24,077 nucleotides of DNA. It comes from CBDUQI01 sp965369325. Its GTDB lineage: Bacteria > Pseudomonadota > Gammaproteobacteria > Steroidobacterales > JBCBZW01. A program made the position numbers and the translations under genes. The stretch covers positions 1 to 24,077 of the forward strand of contig CBDUQI010000075.1 of the NCBI GenBank assembly GCA_965369325.1. Reading direction: 5' to 3'. Of this stretch, positions 1 through 6,579 are shown in pieces. The notes beneath the pieces were generated by a model. It was not told the origin of the DNA. It saw nothing but the letters and a program-made list of their open reading frames with translations, and did not search any database. Numbering within the stretch: position 1 is the stretch's first letter; every line of letters begins with the position of its first letter.

Positions 1-170
1 ATCGACCGCTCCAGCGCCGCGGCGCTCACCACCACTTCTTCCAGTTCTTTGTGTGAATGGGCATCGGGCGGTGCCTGCTGCGCCTGGACACTGCCAGCGC
101 TGAACAGGCACACAAGCAGCGCTGACCCGGTGATACCGGGCACCCGCGCGTCATCGTATTTGTATGTCAT
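1..170 (-). CDS. TonB-dependent outer-membrane receptor, N-terminal fragment (runs off left edge)
   Basis: Only the first 56 or so residues are in the window. Reading the minus strand from the ATG at 170, the protein starts with a polar stretch, then a hydrophobic signal-peptide core (GSALLVCLF) ending in SVQAQ, where signal peptidase I would be expected to cut. The mature start is His-containing (DAHSHKELEE) and is followed by EEVVVSA. That is the usual start of TonB-dependent receptors, where a TonB-box-like VVVSA segment precedes the plug domain. Such receptors import metal chelates, cobalamin or other scarce ligands across the outer membrane. The His-rich mature N-terminus and the small His/Cys protein just upstream suggest a metal such as zinc or copper, but this is inference. 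The plug and barrel lie outside the window. Confidence 0.72.
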   Translation of the reverse strand, partial: MTYKYDDARVPGITGSALLVCLFSAGSVQAQQAPPDAHSHKELEEVVVSAAALERS

Positions 171-251
171 CTTAGAATCCACCTAGTTTGGTAACAGACC
201 AACGGCTTCGGACTCGGCCGTGATTGCGACTGAGGTCGCGTGGTTAACCAG

Positions 252-560
252 CTAGATTCGGGGCGGGGCGCGAGATCGGTAAGAGTGGCGAGGTTGGGAA
301 ACGAAAACGGCGGTGTTTGCGGCAGGCAAAATCTCAGCGGATATGCCGGACATGGTCGCCAACACGGCGATCGGGAGCGGGGCATCATCACGGTCCAGAT
401 GCAGGCACACGCCGCAGCCGGAAGGCAGATCATCCGGGGCATGGGTGTACTGGTGGGTCGCCCCCATGAGCTGCACCAACACCATCGCCAGCAACGCCAC
501 AACAGTGCCCGCCCGGGTTCGGGTGGCATGTGAGCACGCTCGGGCGGGCGCTTCAGGCAT
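252..560 (-). CDS. Small exported His/Cys protein, DUF2946-like
   Basis: This 102-residue protein has a basic N-terminus, one hydrophobic signal/anchor segment (about residues 19-34, VVALLAMVLVQLMGA), then HQYTHAP and a CGVCLHL motif. It ends in a Pro/Arg-rich tail (YRSRAPP). Small proteins with one hydrophobic N-terminus, a C-x-x-C motif and an RAPP-like end are typical of the DUF2946 group, often found next to metal-related TonB receptors; the match is from memory of the family pattern. It lies 81 bases upstream of the receptor gene on the same strand, so the two are probably co-transcribed. An overlapping frame on the same strand gives a Trp/Cys/Pro-rich product without family features and was set aside. 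No strong ribosome-binding site precedes the ATG, so a GTG about 20 codons later is a possible alternative start. Confidence 0.6.
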   Translation of the reverse strand: MPEAPARACSHATRTRAGTVVALLAMVLVQLMGATHQYTHAPDDLPSGCGVCLHLDRDDAPLPIAVLATMSGISAEILPAANTAVFVSQPRHSYRSRAPPRI

Positions 561-747
561 GGTTAGTACGTCTCAATAGGGCAACACGGCCCTGAACATT
601 ACTCGTGGGCGAGCGGCCATTTTACGACTCCCGCGCACGCGCCACAACCATATCGACGCTGTGGGTCCCTTATGTACGAAGCAGGTATCGCGAGCCGATA
701 GTGAGTGAGCGCGGCCTCCACGCACGCAAATGGTGCGCGTACAGATG

Positions 748-758
748 CTCATAATGAG
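748..758. promoter_or_regulatory. Short perfect palindrome, possible operator
   Basis: CTCAT-A-ATGAG is an 11-base perfect inverted repeat about 190 bases upstream of the DUF2946-like gene, in the 214-base gap after the exported protein gene. It loosely resembles half of a Fur-type box, but the match is partial. It is given only as a candidate site for metal-dependent control of the receptor operon. Confidence 0.2.
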
Positions 759-774
759 ACCGATTCTGGGCAAC

Positions 775-1470
775 TTACTCGCCGGCACCCTGCTCAATCG
801 GCCCCATCGAGGCCACGGCGAGATCAATTTGCCCGCGGCAGTGCTTCTCCACATCGTCGGTCTCCCCGCTCTTGTCGGTAAAAGTGACGATATAGCTGTG
901 CTTGCCCTCCTCGACCACAAATGGAAATCCGTGCGTCTGCTGCGCCATCTTCAATGAGCCGCCCAGTTCCGCGTTAGAGGCATCCGGCGCAAAGAACATG
1001 CTATGAGGGCCTACGTGGATGATGGACTTTGTGCGCGCCGAATAAATGCGGTTGTACGCCGACATCATGTAGTTAACCCCCGGCGCGCTCGGGCTGGCGA
1101 TCTCGCCATTATTCAGCATTTTCTCGGCTCTGGCCTCGATCTCAGCGGTGGACAAACCTTCCGCAGCCATCCGCGTCTTTATCATAATGCCTTGCAGAAT
1201 AGAGTCCTTTCCGCTCTCCGTAACACACTCTGGAATAATGGCATCCGGATGATTGCGCTGCACCAGGCAGTAAAACCCACCGTCGGAGGCGATGGTTTTC
1301 TCGAATCCGTGCTGCTTCCAGACGTAAACATTCGCGCGCTCGCGCAACGCGCCCGGAAGTGCGCTCAACGCAAGTGCTTCCTCGCACTGCTGGCTGAGCA
1401 GATGGAAATCGACCGCGTGCGCGCTGCTCATGACCAGCATCCCCGCAACTGCACCGATTAGCTTTTTCAT
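775..1470 (-). CDS. Exported protein of unknown function
   Basis: The protein is 231 residues from the ATG at 1470. An upstream in-frame ATG exists at 1491, but the later start gives a clean signal peptide (MKKLIGAVAGMLVMSSAHA, cleavage after residue 19) and follows GGGGGA four bases upstream. The mature protein has four cysteines (about 29, 68, 82 and 211), enough for two disulfides in the periplasm. It contains the segments GFYCLVQR, PGVNYMMS, HVGPHSMFFAPDASNAELG and HSYIVTF. I recognise this pattern (PGV-YMLS followed by PH-MFYAP) from uncharacterised exported proteins of environmental bacteria, for which I know no function. It lies 156 bases downstream of the histidine kinase gene on the same strand and 214 bases upstream of the DUF2946-like gene, so it may be its own transcript. 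Confidence 0.75.
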   Translation of the reverse strand: MKKLIGAVAGMLVMSSAHAVDFHLLSQQCEEALALSALPGALRERANVYVWKQHGFEKTIASDGGFYCLVQRNHPDAIIPECVTESGKDSILQGIMIKTRMAAEGLSTAEIEARAEKMLNNGEIASPSAPGVNYMMSAYNRIYSARTKSIIHVGPHSMFFAPDASNAELGGSLKMAQQTHGFPFVVEEGKHSYIVTFTDKSGETDDVEKHCRGQIDLAVASMGPIEQGAGE

Positions 1471-1626
1471 ATGTCCCCCGATCGTAAACATTCAAAACGG
1501 CGTTCAGCTTGCCACGGCAGCGCCCTTGGTCGACTCAGGGTCTTGCCAACCGCAAGACTGATTGGTCACCGGAAGCGGCTTTGAGTAAACGGCGTCACGC
1601 GGCAGGAGGCGTGCGATAGTGATGTA

Positions 1627-2772
1627 TCAACCGGGAGGGCTGGACGGCAATACCAGACGAGCACGGACACCGCCGGTCGCAACATCAGTGACGCTGAACT
1701 GCGCCCTTCCCTCATACAACAGGGCCAAACGTTTTTCGGTATTGCTAAGGCCGTAACCTTCGCCGTCAGCCGGTGACGGCGACAGCCCTGGCCCGTCGTC
1801 GGTTAACTCGATGACCAACGCGCCATGCTTCTCGTACGCCTGCAAGTGCATATGCACCGTGTGCGCCGACCGATTCACCGCATGCTTAATTGAGTTTTCG
1901 ATCAACGGCTGGAGGATTAACGCCGGAATTGCTTCAGCGCGACTTGCCGCATCTGCACTTACCTCAAACTCTATGCGGGATCCAAAACGGACTTTTTCTA
2001 CTTCGATGTATCGGCCGAGAAAGTCCAACTCCTGCTCCAGCGTTAGAAACCGGTCGCTGGATTGGTGCAGCGTTCTTCGCAGCAGCCCGCCGAGCAACTC
2101 CGTCGCATGATAGGCCTCGATATTGCGCTCGGTCTGAATCAACGCGGCAATCGAATTTAGCGCATTGAATAGAAAATGCGGATTGATCTGCATTTTCAAG
2201 GCATCCATCTGCGCCAGATTCAACTGGTTCTCAAGCAACGAGCTGCGCAAACGCGCATCGCGCGCCTCACGATCACTGGCGACGCTGAGGCGGTAGAAAC
2301 GAATCAATAAGGAACCGACCAGGTTCAGCAGATAGATCACCGCCGCCAATGCATGGAACCCGGGCGCCCGCGCCCCGTAGAGCCACAGCGGCCAATTCTC
2401 ATAATGCACGATAAACGGCAAAGACACCGCCGCAACCAAAAACAGCAGCAGATGCGCGAGCACGGCGAGCGCGTTGCGCGCGGGGGTCCCATGCAGCGTT
2501 TCCACGATTCGGTAGATGAGCAATGAGATAACAAACCACACGCTGTAGTACAGCGTCATGGGGGCCAGAATTCTCAGCCAGCCACCCAACGTGTTGCCAC
2601 TGACCGCAATGAATGCCGTGGTGGTTGCGATGACGGCGACGATCGCCCAGGTCAGCAGCACGGCCGCCAGCGTCTTGGCGTTGGATGCCACAAGATGACG
2701 CGAGAGCACGGCCAGCGCAGTGGATGTCGCAGGCAGCGCGCGGCCAGCTTTGGCAACAAGCGGTTCAGACAT
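1627..2772 (-). CDS. LytS/YpdA-type sensor histidine kinase
   Basis: The 381-residue protein has four predicted membrane segments in the N-terminal half (about 36-57, 68-89, 101-123 and 138-158) with only short loops, so it lacks a large periplasmic sensor. A short helical linker leads to the His_kinase domain of the LytS family: QINPHFLFNALNS with the phospho-accepting His at 199. After it come the N-box LIENSIKHA (about 290-298) and the ATPase glycine motifs DDGPGL and GYGLSNTEKRL. The kinase would autophosphorylate and pass phosphate to the response regulator encoded immediately upstream. Its ATG overlaps the regulator's 3' end by 8 bases, indicating translational coupling. With so little exposed outside the membrane, the signal may be membrane-derived or a small molecule; that is inference. 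Confidence 0.93.
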   Translation of the reverse strand: MSEPLVAKAGRALPATSTALAVLSRHLVASNAKTLAAVLLTWAIVAVIATTTAFIAVSGNTLGGWLRILAPMTLYYSVWFVISLLIYRIVETLHGTPARNALAVLAHLLLFLVAAVSLPFIVHYENWPLWLYGARAPGFHALAAVIYLLNLVGSLLIRFYRLSVASDREARDARLRSSLLENQLNLAQMDALKMQINPHFLFNALNSIAALIQTERNIEAYHATELLGGLLRRTLHQSSDRFLTLEQELDFLGRYIEVEKVRFGSRIEFEVSADAASRAEAIPALILQPLIENSIKHAVNRSAHTVHMHLQAYEKHGALVIELTDDGPGLSPSPADGEGYGLSNTEKRLALLYEGRAQFSVTDVATGGVRARLVLPSSPPG

Positions 2773-3586
2773 GGCGTCTGGCCCGGCGGGCGACGCGAAG
2801 AATACCGGGAATGATCGCGGACCGGCTACGCGCCACCACCAGTGTATCGCCGGTGCTCATTCGCAACGAGTGAGTGCCATTGGGTTTGCGGGCGACATCA
2901 TCAACCAGGCCGGCGTTCACCAACGCGGAACGATGGATGCGGAAAAACCGTTCATCGCGAATTCGCTTGGCATACTGACTGAGTGATTCACTAACGGTGT
3001 AGGTGGCCGTAGGCGTATGAATATAGGCATACTGATTAGCGGCCTCCACCCACACCACATCACCGGTACTTAGCTGCACGATGGATTCGCCGTGTTTCAC
3101 CGTCAACTCGTGCCCGTCTGCCGGCCCGGGCGATACCTGACGGTGCTCTGATGCACCCAGCGCTAAGAGCCTCTGGGTAAGCGCTAGCACCTCCCCGTTG
3201 TGGATAGCCGTTTTGGCACGGGCGACCGCCGCGTGAAAACGACCTTTTTCGATCGGCTTCATGAGATAGTCCAGCGCGTTTAGTTCAAATGCCTTTACCG
3301 CGAACTGCTCAAACGCCGTTACGAATATGACGTATGGCGGCGCTTCGAAGGCAGCCAGTCGCGAGGCCACGCGCAACCCGTCCAGCGCCGGCATCTGCAC
3401 ATCGAGAAACACCAGATCTGGCTTTTGAGCCGCAATCAGATCGAGGGCCGCCGCCCCATCACCACACTCGCCAACAAGCACCAGATCGGCATCGGACTGT
3501 ATCAACGAGCCAATCAACCGACGCGCCAATACCTCGTCATCCACGATAAGGGTTGAGATTGAAAATTCGGCATTCGCAAAAGCCAT
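2765..3586 (-). CDS. LytR/AlgR-type response regulator with LytTR DNA-binding domain
   Basis: This 273-residue protein has an N-terminal receiver domain (about 11-128) with acidic-pocket Asp16/Asp17, phospho-acceptor Asp62 in VFLDVQMP, switch Thr90 and Lys110 in LMKP. A linker leads to a LytTR DNA-binding domain (about 158-262) with the characteristic VVWVEAANQYAYIHT and FFRIHRSALVN segments. LytTR regulators bind short direct repeats through a beta-rich domain. It is the first gene of the pair with the histidine kinase. Upstream is a 296-base divergent region shared with the RhiA-like operon, holding four GTAAT repeats and an inverted repeat in its own leader, which are the natural candidates for its binding sites. 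No clear Shine-Dalgarno sequence precedes the ATG, so the start is less sure than the domains. Confidence 0.93.
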   Translation of the reverse strand: MAFANAEFSISTLIVDDEVLARRLIGSLIQSDADLVLVGECGDGAAALDLIAAQKPDLVFLDVQMPALDGLRVASRLAAFEAPPYVIFVTAFEQFAVKAFELNALDYLMKPIEKGRFHAAVARAKTAIHNGEVLALTQRLLALGASEHRQVSPGPADGHELTVKHGESIVQLSTGDVVWVEAANQYAYIHTPTATYTVSESLSQYAKRIRDERFFRIHRSALVNAGLVDDVARKPNGTHSLRMSTGDTLVVARSRSAIIPGILRVARRARRHV

Positions 3587-3632
3587 GATTTAGCAAGAAC
3601 ACACGTGCCCGACGGGTTCAACGATGGTATCA

Positions 3633-3648
3633 CTGCGTTCCAACGCAG
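3633..3648. promoter_or_regulatory. Inverted repeat CTGCGTT-CC-AACGCAG in the response-regulator leader
   Basis: This is a perfect 7-base inverted repeat with a 2-base spacer, 47 bases upstream of the regulator's start codon in the divergent region. A second, smaller palindrome (TTCCCGGGGAA) and a run of seven T lie just beyond it. It could be an autoregulatory operator or an RNA hairpin in the regulator's leader. It does not resemble the GTAAT repeats, so a different protein could bind it. Confidence 0.35.
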
Positions 3649-3766
3649 GCGCACAATTCCCGGGGAACGGACATTTTTTTGTGTGAACGGTTGCATAGCG
3701 CCGGCACAACACCCTGCTCGCTGCTTGTCGTTTGCAGGCTACGCCATCGTCCAGATCCTAGCAGCT

Positions 3767-3801
3767 GTAATGCCGTGTAATGTCGCGTAATCGGTCGTAA
3801 T
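3767..3801 (+). repeat. Four GTAAT direct repeats at exact 10-bp spacing, candidate LytTR operator
   Basis: GTAAT occurs at 3767, 3777, 3787 and 3797, each start exactly 10 bases after the last, so all four fall on one face of the helix. The array lies 82 bases upstream of the RhiA-like start codon and 181 bases upstream of the response-regulator start. LytTR regulators are known to bind ordered direct repeats, usually two 9-bp elements about 21-22 bp apart, and alternate copies here are 20 bp apart. The downstream repeats would lie close to the -35 region of a plus-strand promoter, suiting an activator site. That the regulator encoded next door binds here is inference. Confidence 0.6.
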
Positions 3802-3882
3802 TCCTACTGTTTGGGGGAACTGTCATCTTGTGCGTGTCGGGCCACAGGGCTCTTCCACAAACACCTCAAACGGAGTGACACA

Positions 3883-4494
3883 ATGTCTAACTACACTCTC
3901 ACCGTCAACAACTGTGCGGCGCATTCGGATTACGTCATGGTTTTCCAGAAAGACCCAGGGGCCTGGGCGCCCAACGCCATGGCCCTTGCCTGGTTGTCCA
4001 AGAAATCCAATCCCGGCTCACTGGTGACTTTCGATTGGACTATTGACTGGGGTTTCGCCTGGTCCAATGCGGGCGAGCTGATCCCCGGGGTGAAATTTCG
4101 CTCAGCCCAAGACTATACGATCGCCAACGGTCACAACCAGGTTACGCTGGACTACAACGGGGCCTTCCAGTTCACGGATTTCAAGGCAGGCGCGGACAAA
4201 GACCATCTCTACATGCTTGAGAATGGCACCATCCCGGTTGACTCAACGGGCGCCGTTGGCGTCACCATGTCGGGCAGCCCCGTCTATGCGACTCAGGCGC
4301 GCCCCAATACCAATCTAACATTCTCACCTCACCCCACCTACTACCTCTCCTACGGCGACTATGAGCCTGGCACGGTGCTGGACGTTAGCACCGTCAACAA
4401 TCCGCTTGAAGTTCGCTTCAACACAGGCGTCTACGACCTGGAAGTCACCCTGCAGGCGGACAACACCTGGACCCCTCCGAAGGCCGTGAGCTAG
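3883..4494 (+). CDS. RhiA-like protein
   Basis: The 203-residue protein starts at the ATG at 3883, preceded by GGAG seven bases upstream; a longer in-frame opening back to 3811 has no such site and encodes unrelated sequence. There is no signal peptide or membrane segment. The order of features matches my memory of RhiA, the abundant rhizosphere-expressed protein of Rhizobium: MSNYTLTVNN, VMVFQKDPG, ALAWLSKKSNPGS, then VTFDWTIDWGFAWSNAGELIPGV and later GAFQFTDF. RhiA's biochemical role is not established; in Rhizobium leguminosarum the rhiABC genes are under LuxR-type control. The protein looks all-beta. It is the first gene of a plus-strand cassette downstream of the GTAAT repeats, followed 73 bases later by a tail-collar gene. 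The family assignment is by pattern and needs a profile search. Confidence 0.68.
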   Translation: MSNYTLTVNNCAAHSDYVMVFQKDPGAWAPNAMALAWLSKKSNPGSLVTFDWTIDWGFAWSNAGELIPGVKFRSAQDYTIANGHNQVTLDYNGAFQFTDFKAGADKDHLYMLENGTIPVDSTGAVGVTMSGSPVYATQARPNTNLTFSPHPTYYLSYGDYEPGTVLDVSTVNNPLEVRFNTGVYDLEVTLQADNTWTPPKAVS

Positions 4495-4523
4495 TCCTAC
4501 CAGTAGCTATCCAACAACGGTGC

Positions 4524-4549
4524 GGGGAACCCATAGCCAAGGGTTCCCC
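4524..4549 (+). other. Intercistronic stem-loop
   Basis: GGGGAACCC and GGGTTCCCC form a perfect 9-base stem around an 8-base loop between the RhiA-like and tail-collar genes. No T-run follows, so it is not a standard intrinsic terminator. A stable hairpin here could protect the 3' end of the upstream message or lower expression of the downstream genes relative to the RhiA-like gene. Confidence 0.5.
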
Positions 4550-4567
4550 CACACTTGGGAGACAAAC

Positions 4568-5152
4568 ATGATCAACTCCTCGATGATCGGCAGTATTTGT
4601 GCATTCGCTGGGCAGATCAGTCCGGTGAGCGGCGACCCGAACAACGTATGGGCATCATCAGGCTGTGCCAGCGTCAACGCGGTCACCGCCAAGACCAACA
4701 ACAAGGTGCCTTTGGTACATCCGGAATCACAGGGCTGGATGCTCTGCGATGGACGGGCCCTGCACGAGGATGCCTATGCAGAACTGTTCGCTGTACTGGG
4801 CCATCTTTATGGGGACCCCGGTAACAACCAGTTCCTGATCCCGGATTGCCGCGGACTGTTTCTGCGCGGCGTGGACGGCGGTGCCGGCATGGATCCAGAC
4901 ACCGCGAAGCGGCTGGGCCCGGACGGTACCGGAACGAGTGATGGGATCGGATCGCTGCAGTGCGATGCCATGCAAAAACACACCCACACCTACAAAGCAG
5001 TGTCTTTGTCCGGTATCTCCCAGCAAGGCAATACGGCCGGTCAGGCAGCACAAGACCAGGCCACTACTACACAAGACGCCCCCGCCAGATGCGCCGAAAA
5101 CGAAACGCGCGCCAAGAATATCGCGGTGAACTACCTCATCCGGTTTCGCTGA
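4568..5152 (+). CDS. Phage tail-collar domain protein
   Basis: The protein is 194 residues from the ATG at 4568, which follows GGAG at a spacing of six. No signal peptide is seen. The central part carries the Tail_collar signature: GWMLCDGRALHEDAYAELF, then YGDPGNNQFLIPDCRG and LFLRGVDGG. The C-terminal part has MQKHTHTY and ends in AVNYLIRF, the usual close of this family. Collar domains form part of phage tail fibres, and bacterial stand-alone versions (for example microcystin-related MdpB-like proteins) have been linked to surface or particle assembly. No other phage structural gene is in the window, so this is not a prophage remnant on this evidence. It lies between the RhiA-like gene and a lipoprotein gene in one apparent operon, so it may act with them. 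Confidence 0.82.
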   Translation: MINSSMIGSICAFAGQISPVSGDPNNVWASSGCASVNAVTAKTNNKVPLVHPESQGWMLCDGRALHEDAYAELFAVLGHLYGDPGNNQFLIPDCRGLFLRGVDGGAGMDPDTAKRLGPDGTGTSDGIGSLQCDAMQKHTHTYKAVSLSGISQQGNTAGQAAQDQATTTQDAPARCAENETRAKNIAVNYLIRFR

Positions 5153-5172
5153 AACTACACAGGAGCACTAAC

Positions 5173-5604
5173 ATGAATAGCAGATCGACAGGCCTCGCGG
5201 CACTAGCCATCGTACTAGTGATTGGTGGATGCGTAACTGGTCGCGTACTGACCGAGCAGGAAGTCCAAGCACTACCGCATTGCAACGTGACCGAAGCGAG
5301 CTGGAACCACATTAACCCGAGGCACTGCCTTACTAACAGATACGCCAATAAGGACAAATTTATCGAGTACTACTGTGAAAATCGCCAGCGCGCACAGGAG
5401 TTCTGCGAGGCGGTTCAAACGCTTCCTGGCGTGCACATTGTCTACCAGCGCAATGGCCGGGTGCGATACGAAGCGCAGTTCGATGCGGTCATCGGTCGCA
5501 TCGGACAGAAGTGTGCCATTATGGTAATGACTACTGCCACCGGACGGGTAGTAACGCAGTACCCTAGGTCGCAAGGCGTTGGGGCTGAGTGCTTCGAACA
5601 ATAG
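5173..5604 (+). CDS. Cysteine-rich lipoprotein of unknown function
   Basis: The 143-residue product starts at the ATG at 5173, preceded by AGGAG eight bases upstream; longer in-frame starts inside the collar gene were rejected for that reason. The hydrophobic N-terminus ends in VIGGC, a usable lipobox with the lipidated Cys at 20. Six further cysteines (37, 52, 68, 78, 114 and 140) could make three disulfides in a compact periplasmic domain. I do not recognise the family. It begins 20 bases after the collar gene's stop. In this cassette it is the only member with an export signal, so it would be the membrane-anchored part of any complex with the RhiA-like and collar proteins; that is inference. 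Confidence 0.75.
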   Translation: MNSRSTGLAALAIVLVIGGCVTGRVLTEQEVQALPHCNVTEASWNHINPRHCLTNRYANKDKFIEYYCENRQRAQEFCEAVQTLPGVHIVYQRNGRVRYEAQFDAVIGRIGQKCAIMVMTTATGRVVTQYPRSQGVGAECFEQ

Positions 5605-5628
5605 CCAAGTGATCCAGACAGCAAACTC

Positions 5629-5958
5629 ATGCGCGACTTCCATTTTGTTAATCACCCGAGCGAAGCGGCGAGCTGCGGTGAGCCTCAACTAGGTCTGTCT
5701 ACCGCTTTGTGGCATTCCATGTATCACCAGGTGATGGCATCACAACACCCTAAACTGCGTCGGCTGTGGCGATATCAACATGGCGCCGAAGCCGAGGTAA
5801 AGTGGCAAACAAATGATCTGACATCCCTGGTATCCGAGTTGGAGGAAGTCTTAAGCGTGGTATGTGATTTGCAGGCCCGTGAATTCCTCAACCGACTGTC
5901 CACCGCGTGCAAGCGGGCGGTAACGGCCGACAACTGGATGATTGTAATTGCGGACTAA
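5629..5958 (+). CDS. Hypothetical protein, 109 residues
   Basis: No family recognised. The protein has no signal peptide or membrane segment and appears mostly helical, with an amphipathic acidic stretch (LTSLVSELEEVLSVVCDLQA) near residues 65-84 and a hydrophobic end (WMIVIAD). It sits 24 bases after the lipoprotein gene and 15 bases before the next gene, which fits an operon. There is no strong Shine-Dalgarno sequence before the ATG, so the start is uncertain. The even packing between two better-supported genes on the same strand, and the lack of a convincing opposite-strand gene, are the main reasons to accept it. Confidence 0.55.
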   Translation: MRDFHFVNHPSEAASCGEPQLGLSTALWHSMYHQVMASQHPKLRRLWRYQHGAEAEVKWQTNDLTSLVSELEEVLSVVCDLQAREFLNRLSTACKRAVTADNWMIVIAD

Positions 5959-5973
5959 CCAGGACGATAACTT

Positions 5974-6579
5974 ATGAACAACCCAACCGGCGGCGAACAA
6001 CGGAACGTTCCGACACCCAGAACGATGTGCATTAACGTGCCTCCACCCACACTCTCACCATGCGGTTGCGGTTACAACAGTGTTGTGACGGTCGTCCCGA
6101 TCGCCACACGACCGCATGAATTGGAATGGATATTTCAATCTCTGACAGTGGACAATGTTAGCGGTTTTGACCTGGGCTTCAATAGTTCACCGGGTCTCCC
6201 CCACGTCCCCCAGGAGTCCGTTCTCAACGAATACCAGAAAGTGATCCTATCTTTCCACCTGTCGCCGTCAGAGAACAACGATGAAAGATGGGCATTTGCG
6301 GATGAAGGTATATTGCTGAACGACTTCGACGTTCACAGAGATGTAAAGATGGACCATTGGCTCTCCCCCAATCGCGACACGTTGAATCTTGCATTTTTCG
6401 ACATAGCCGGACAGTACGGCGAAACACCGTCGAAATGGCCGATGGGTCAGTTTACGTTCAGACTTATCGCCACGCGATTCAAGATACGCCCTGATGCTGC
6501 AGTCGAAAGGGCGGTTTTCGTTTCACAGGATCCCAGTATCGCCGTCGGACGAGGCACCCCGCCACAGCGACCCGATTAG
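5974..6579 (+). CDS. Hypothetical protein, 201 residues
   Basis: No family recognised. The ATG at 5974 has AGGACG about seven bases upstream. The N-terminus is Pro-rich with a small cysteine cluster (MCINVPPPTLSPCGCGY), without a signal peptide. The middle and C-terminal parts look beta-rich (VVTVVPIATRP, QKVILSFHLSP, FTFRLIATRFKIRP) and have a late Asp-rich segment (GILLNDFDVHRDVKMD). The tail is Pro/Arg-rich. It is the last gene of the plus-strand cassette. Its stop codon TAG (6577-6579) shares bases with the opposite-strand stop of the Ser/Thr kinase (6576-6578), so the two genes meet tail to tail with a 4-base overlap. Confidence 0.65.
   Translation: MNNPTGGEQRNVPTPRTMCINVPPPTLSPCGCGYNSVVTVVPIATRPHELEWIFQSLTVDNVSGFDLGFNSSPGLPHVPQESVLNEYQKVILSFHLSPSENNDERWAFADEGILLNDFDVHRDVKMDHWLSPNRDTLNLAFFDIAGQYGETPSKWPMGQFTFRLIATRFKIRPDAAVERAVFVSQDPSIAVGRGTPPQRPD

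Noticed and set aside
3649..3680. Intrinsic terminator from the palindrome and T-run near 3674-3680
   Set aside because: No plus-strand gene ends upstream and the hairpin has almost no loop. It lies in a divergent promoter region.
4568..5152. Prophage remnant based on the tail-collar domain
   Set aside because: No integrase, capsid, portal, terminase or other tail gene is nearby, and stand-alone collar proteins are common in bacterial chromosomes.
4960..5172. Longer in-frame start of the lipoprotein gene inside the tail-collar gene
   Set aside because: The ATG at 5173 has AGGAG at good spacing and begins a clean lipoprotein signal peptide.
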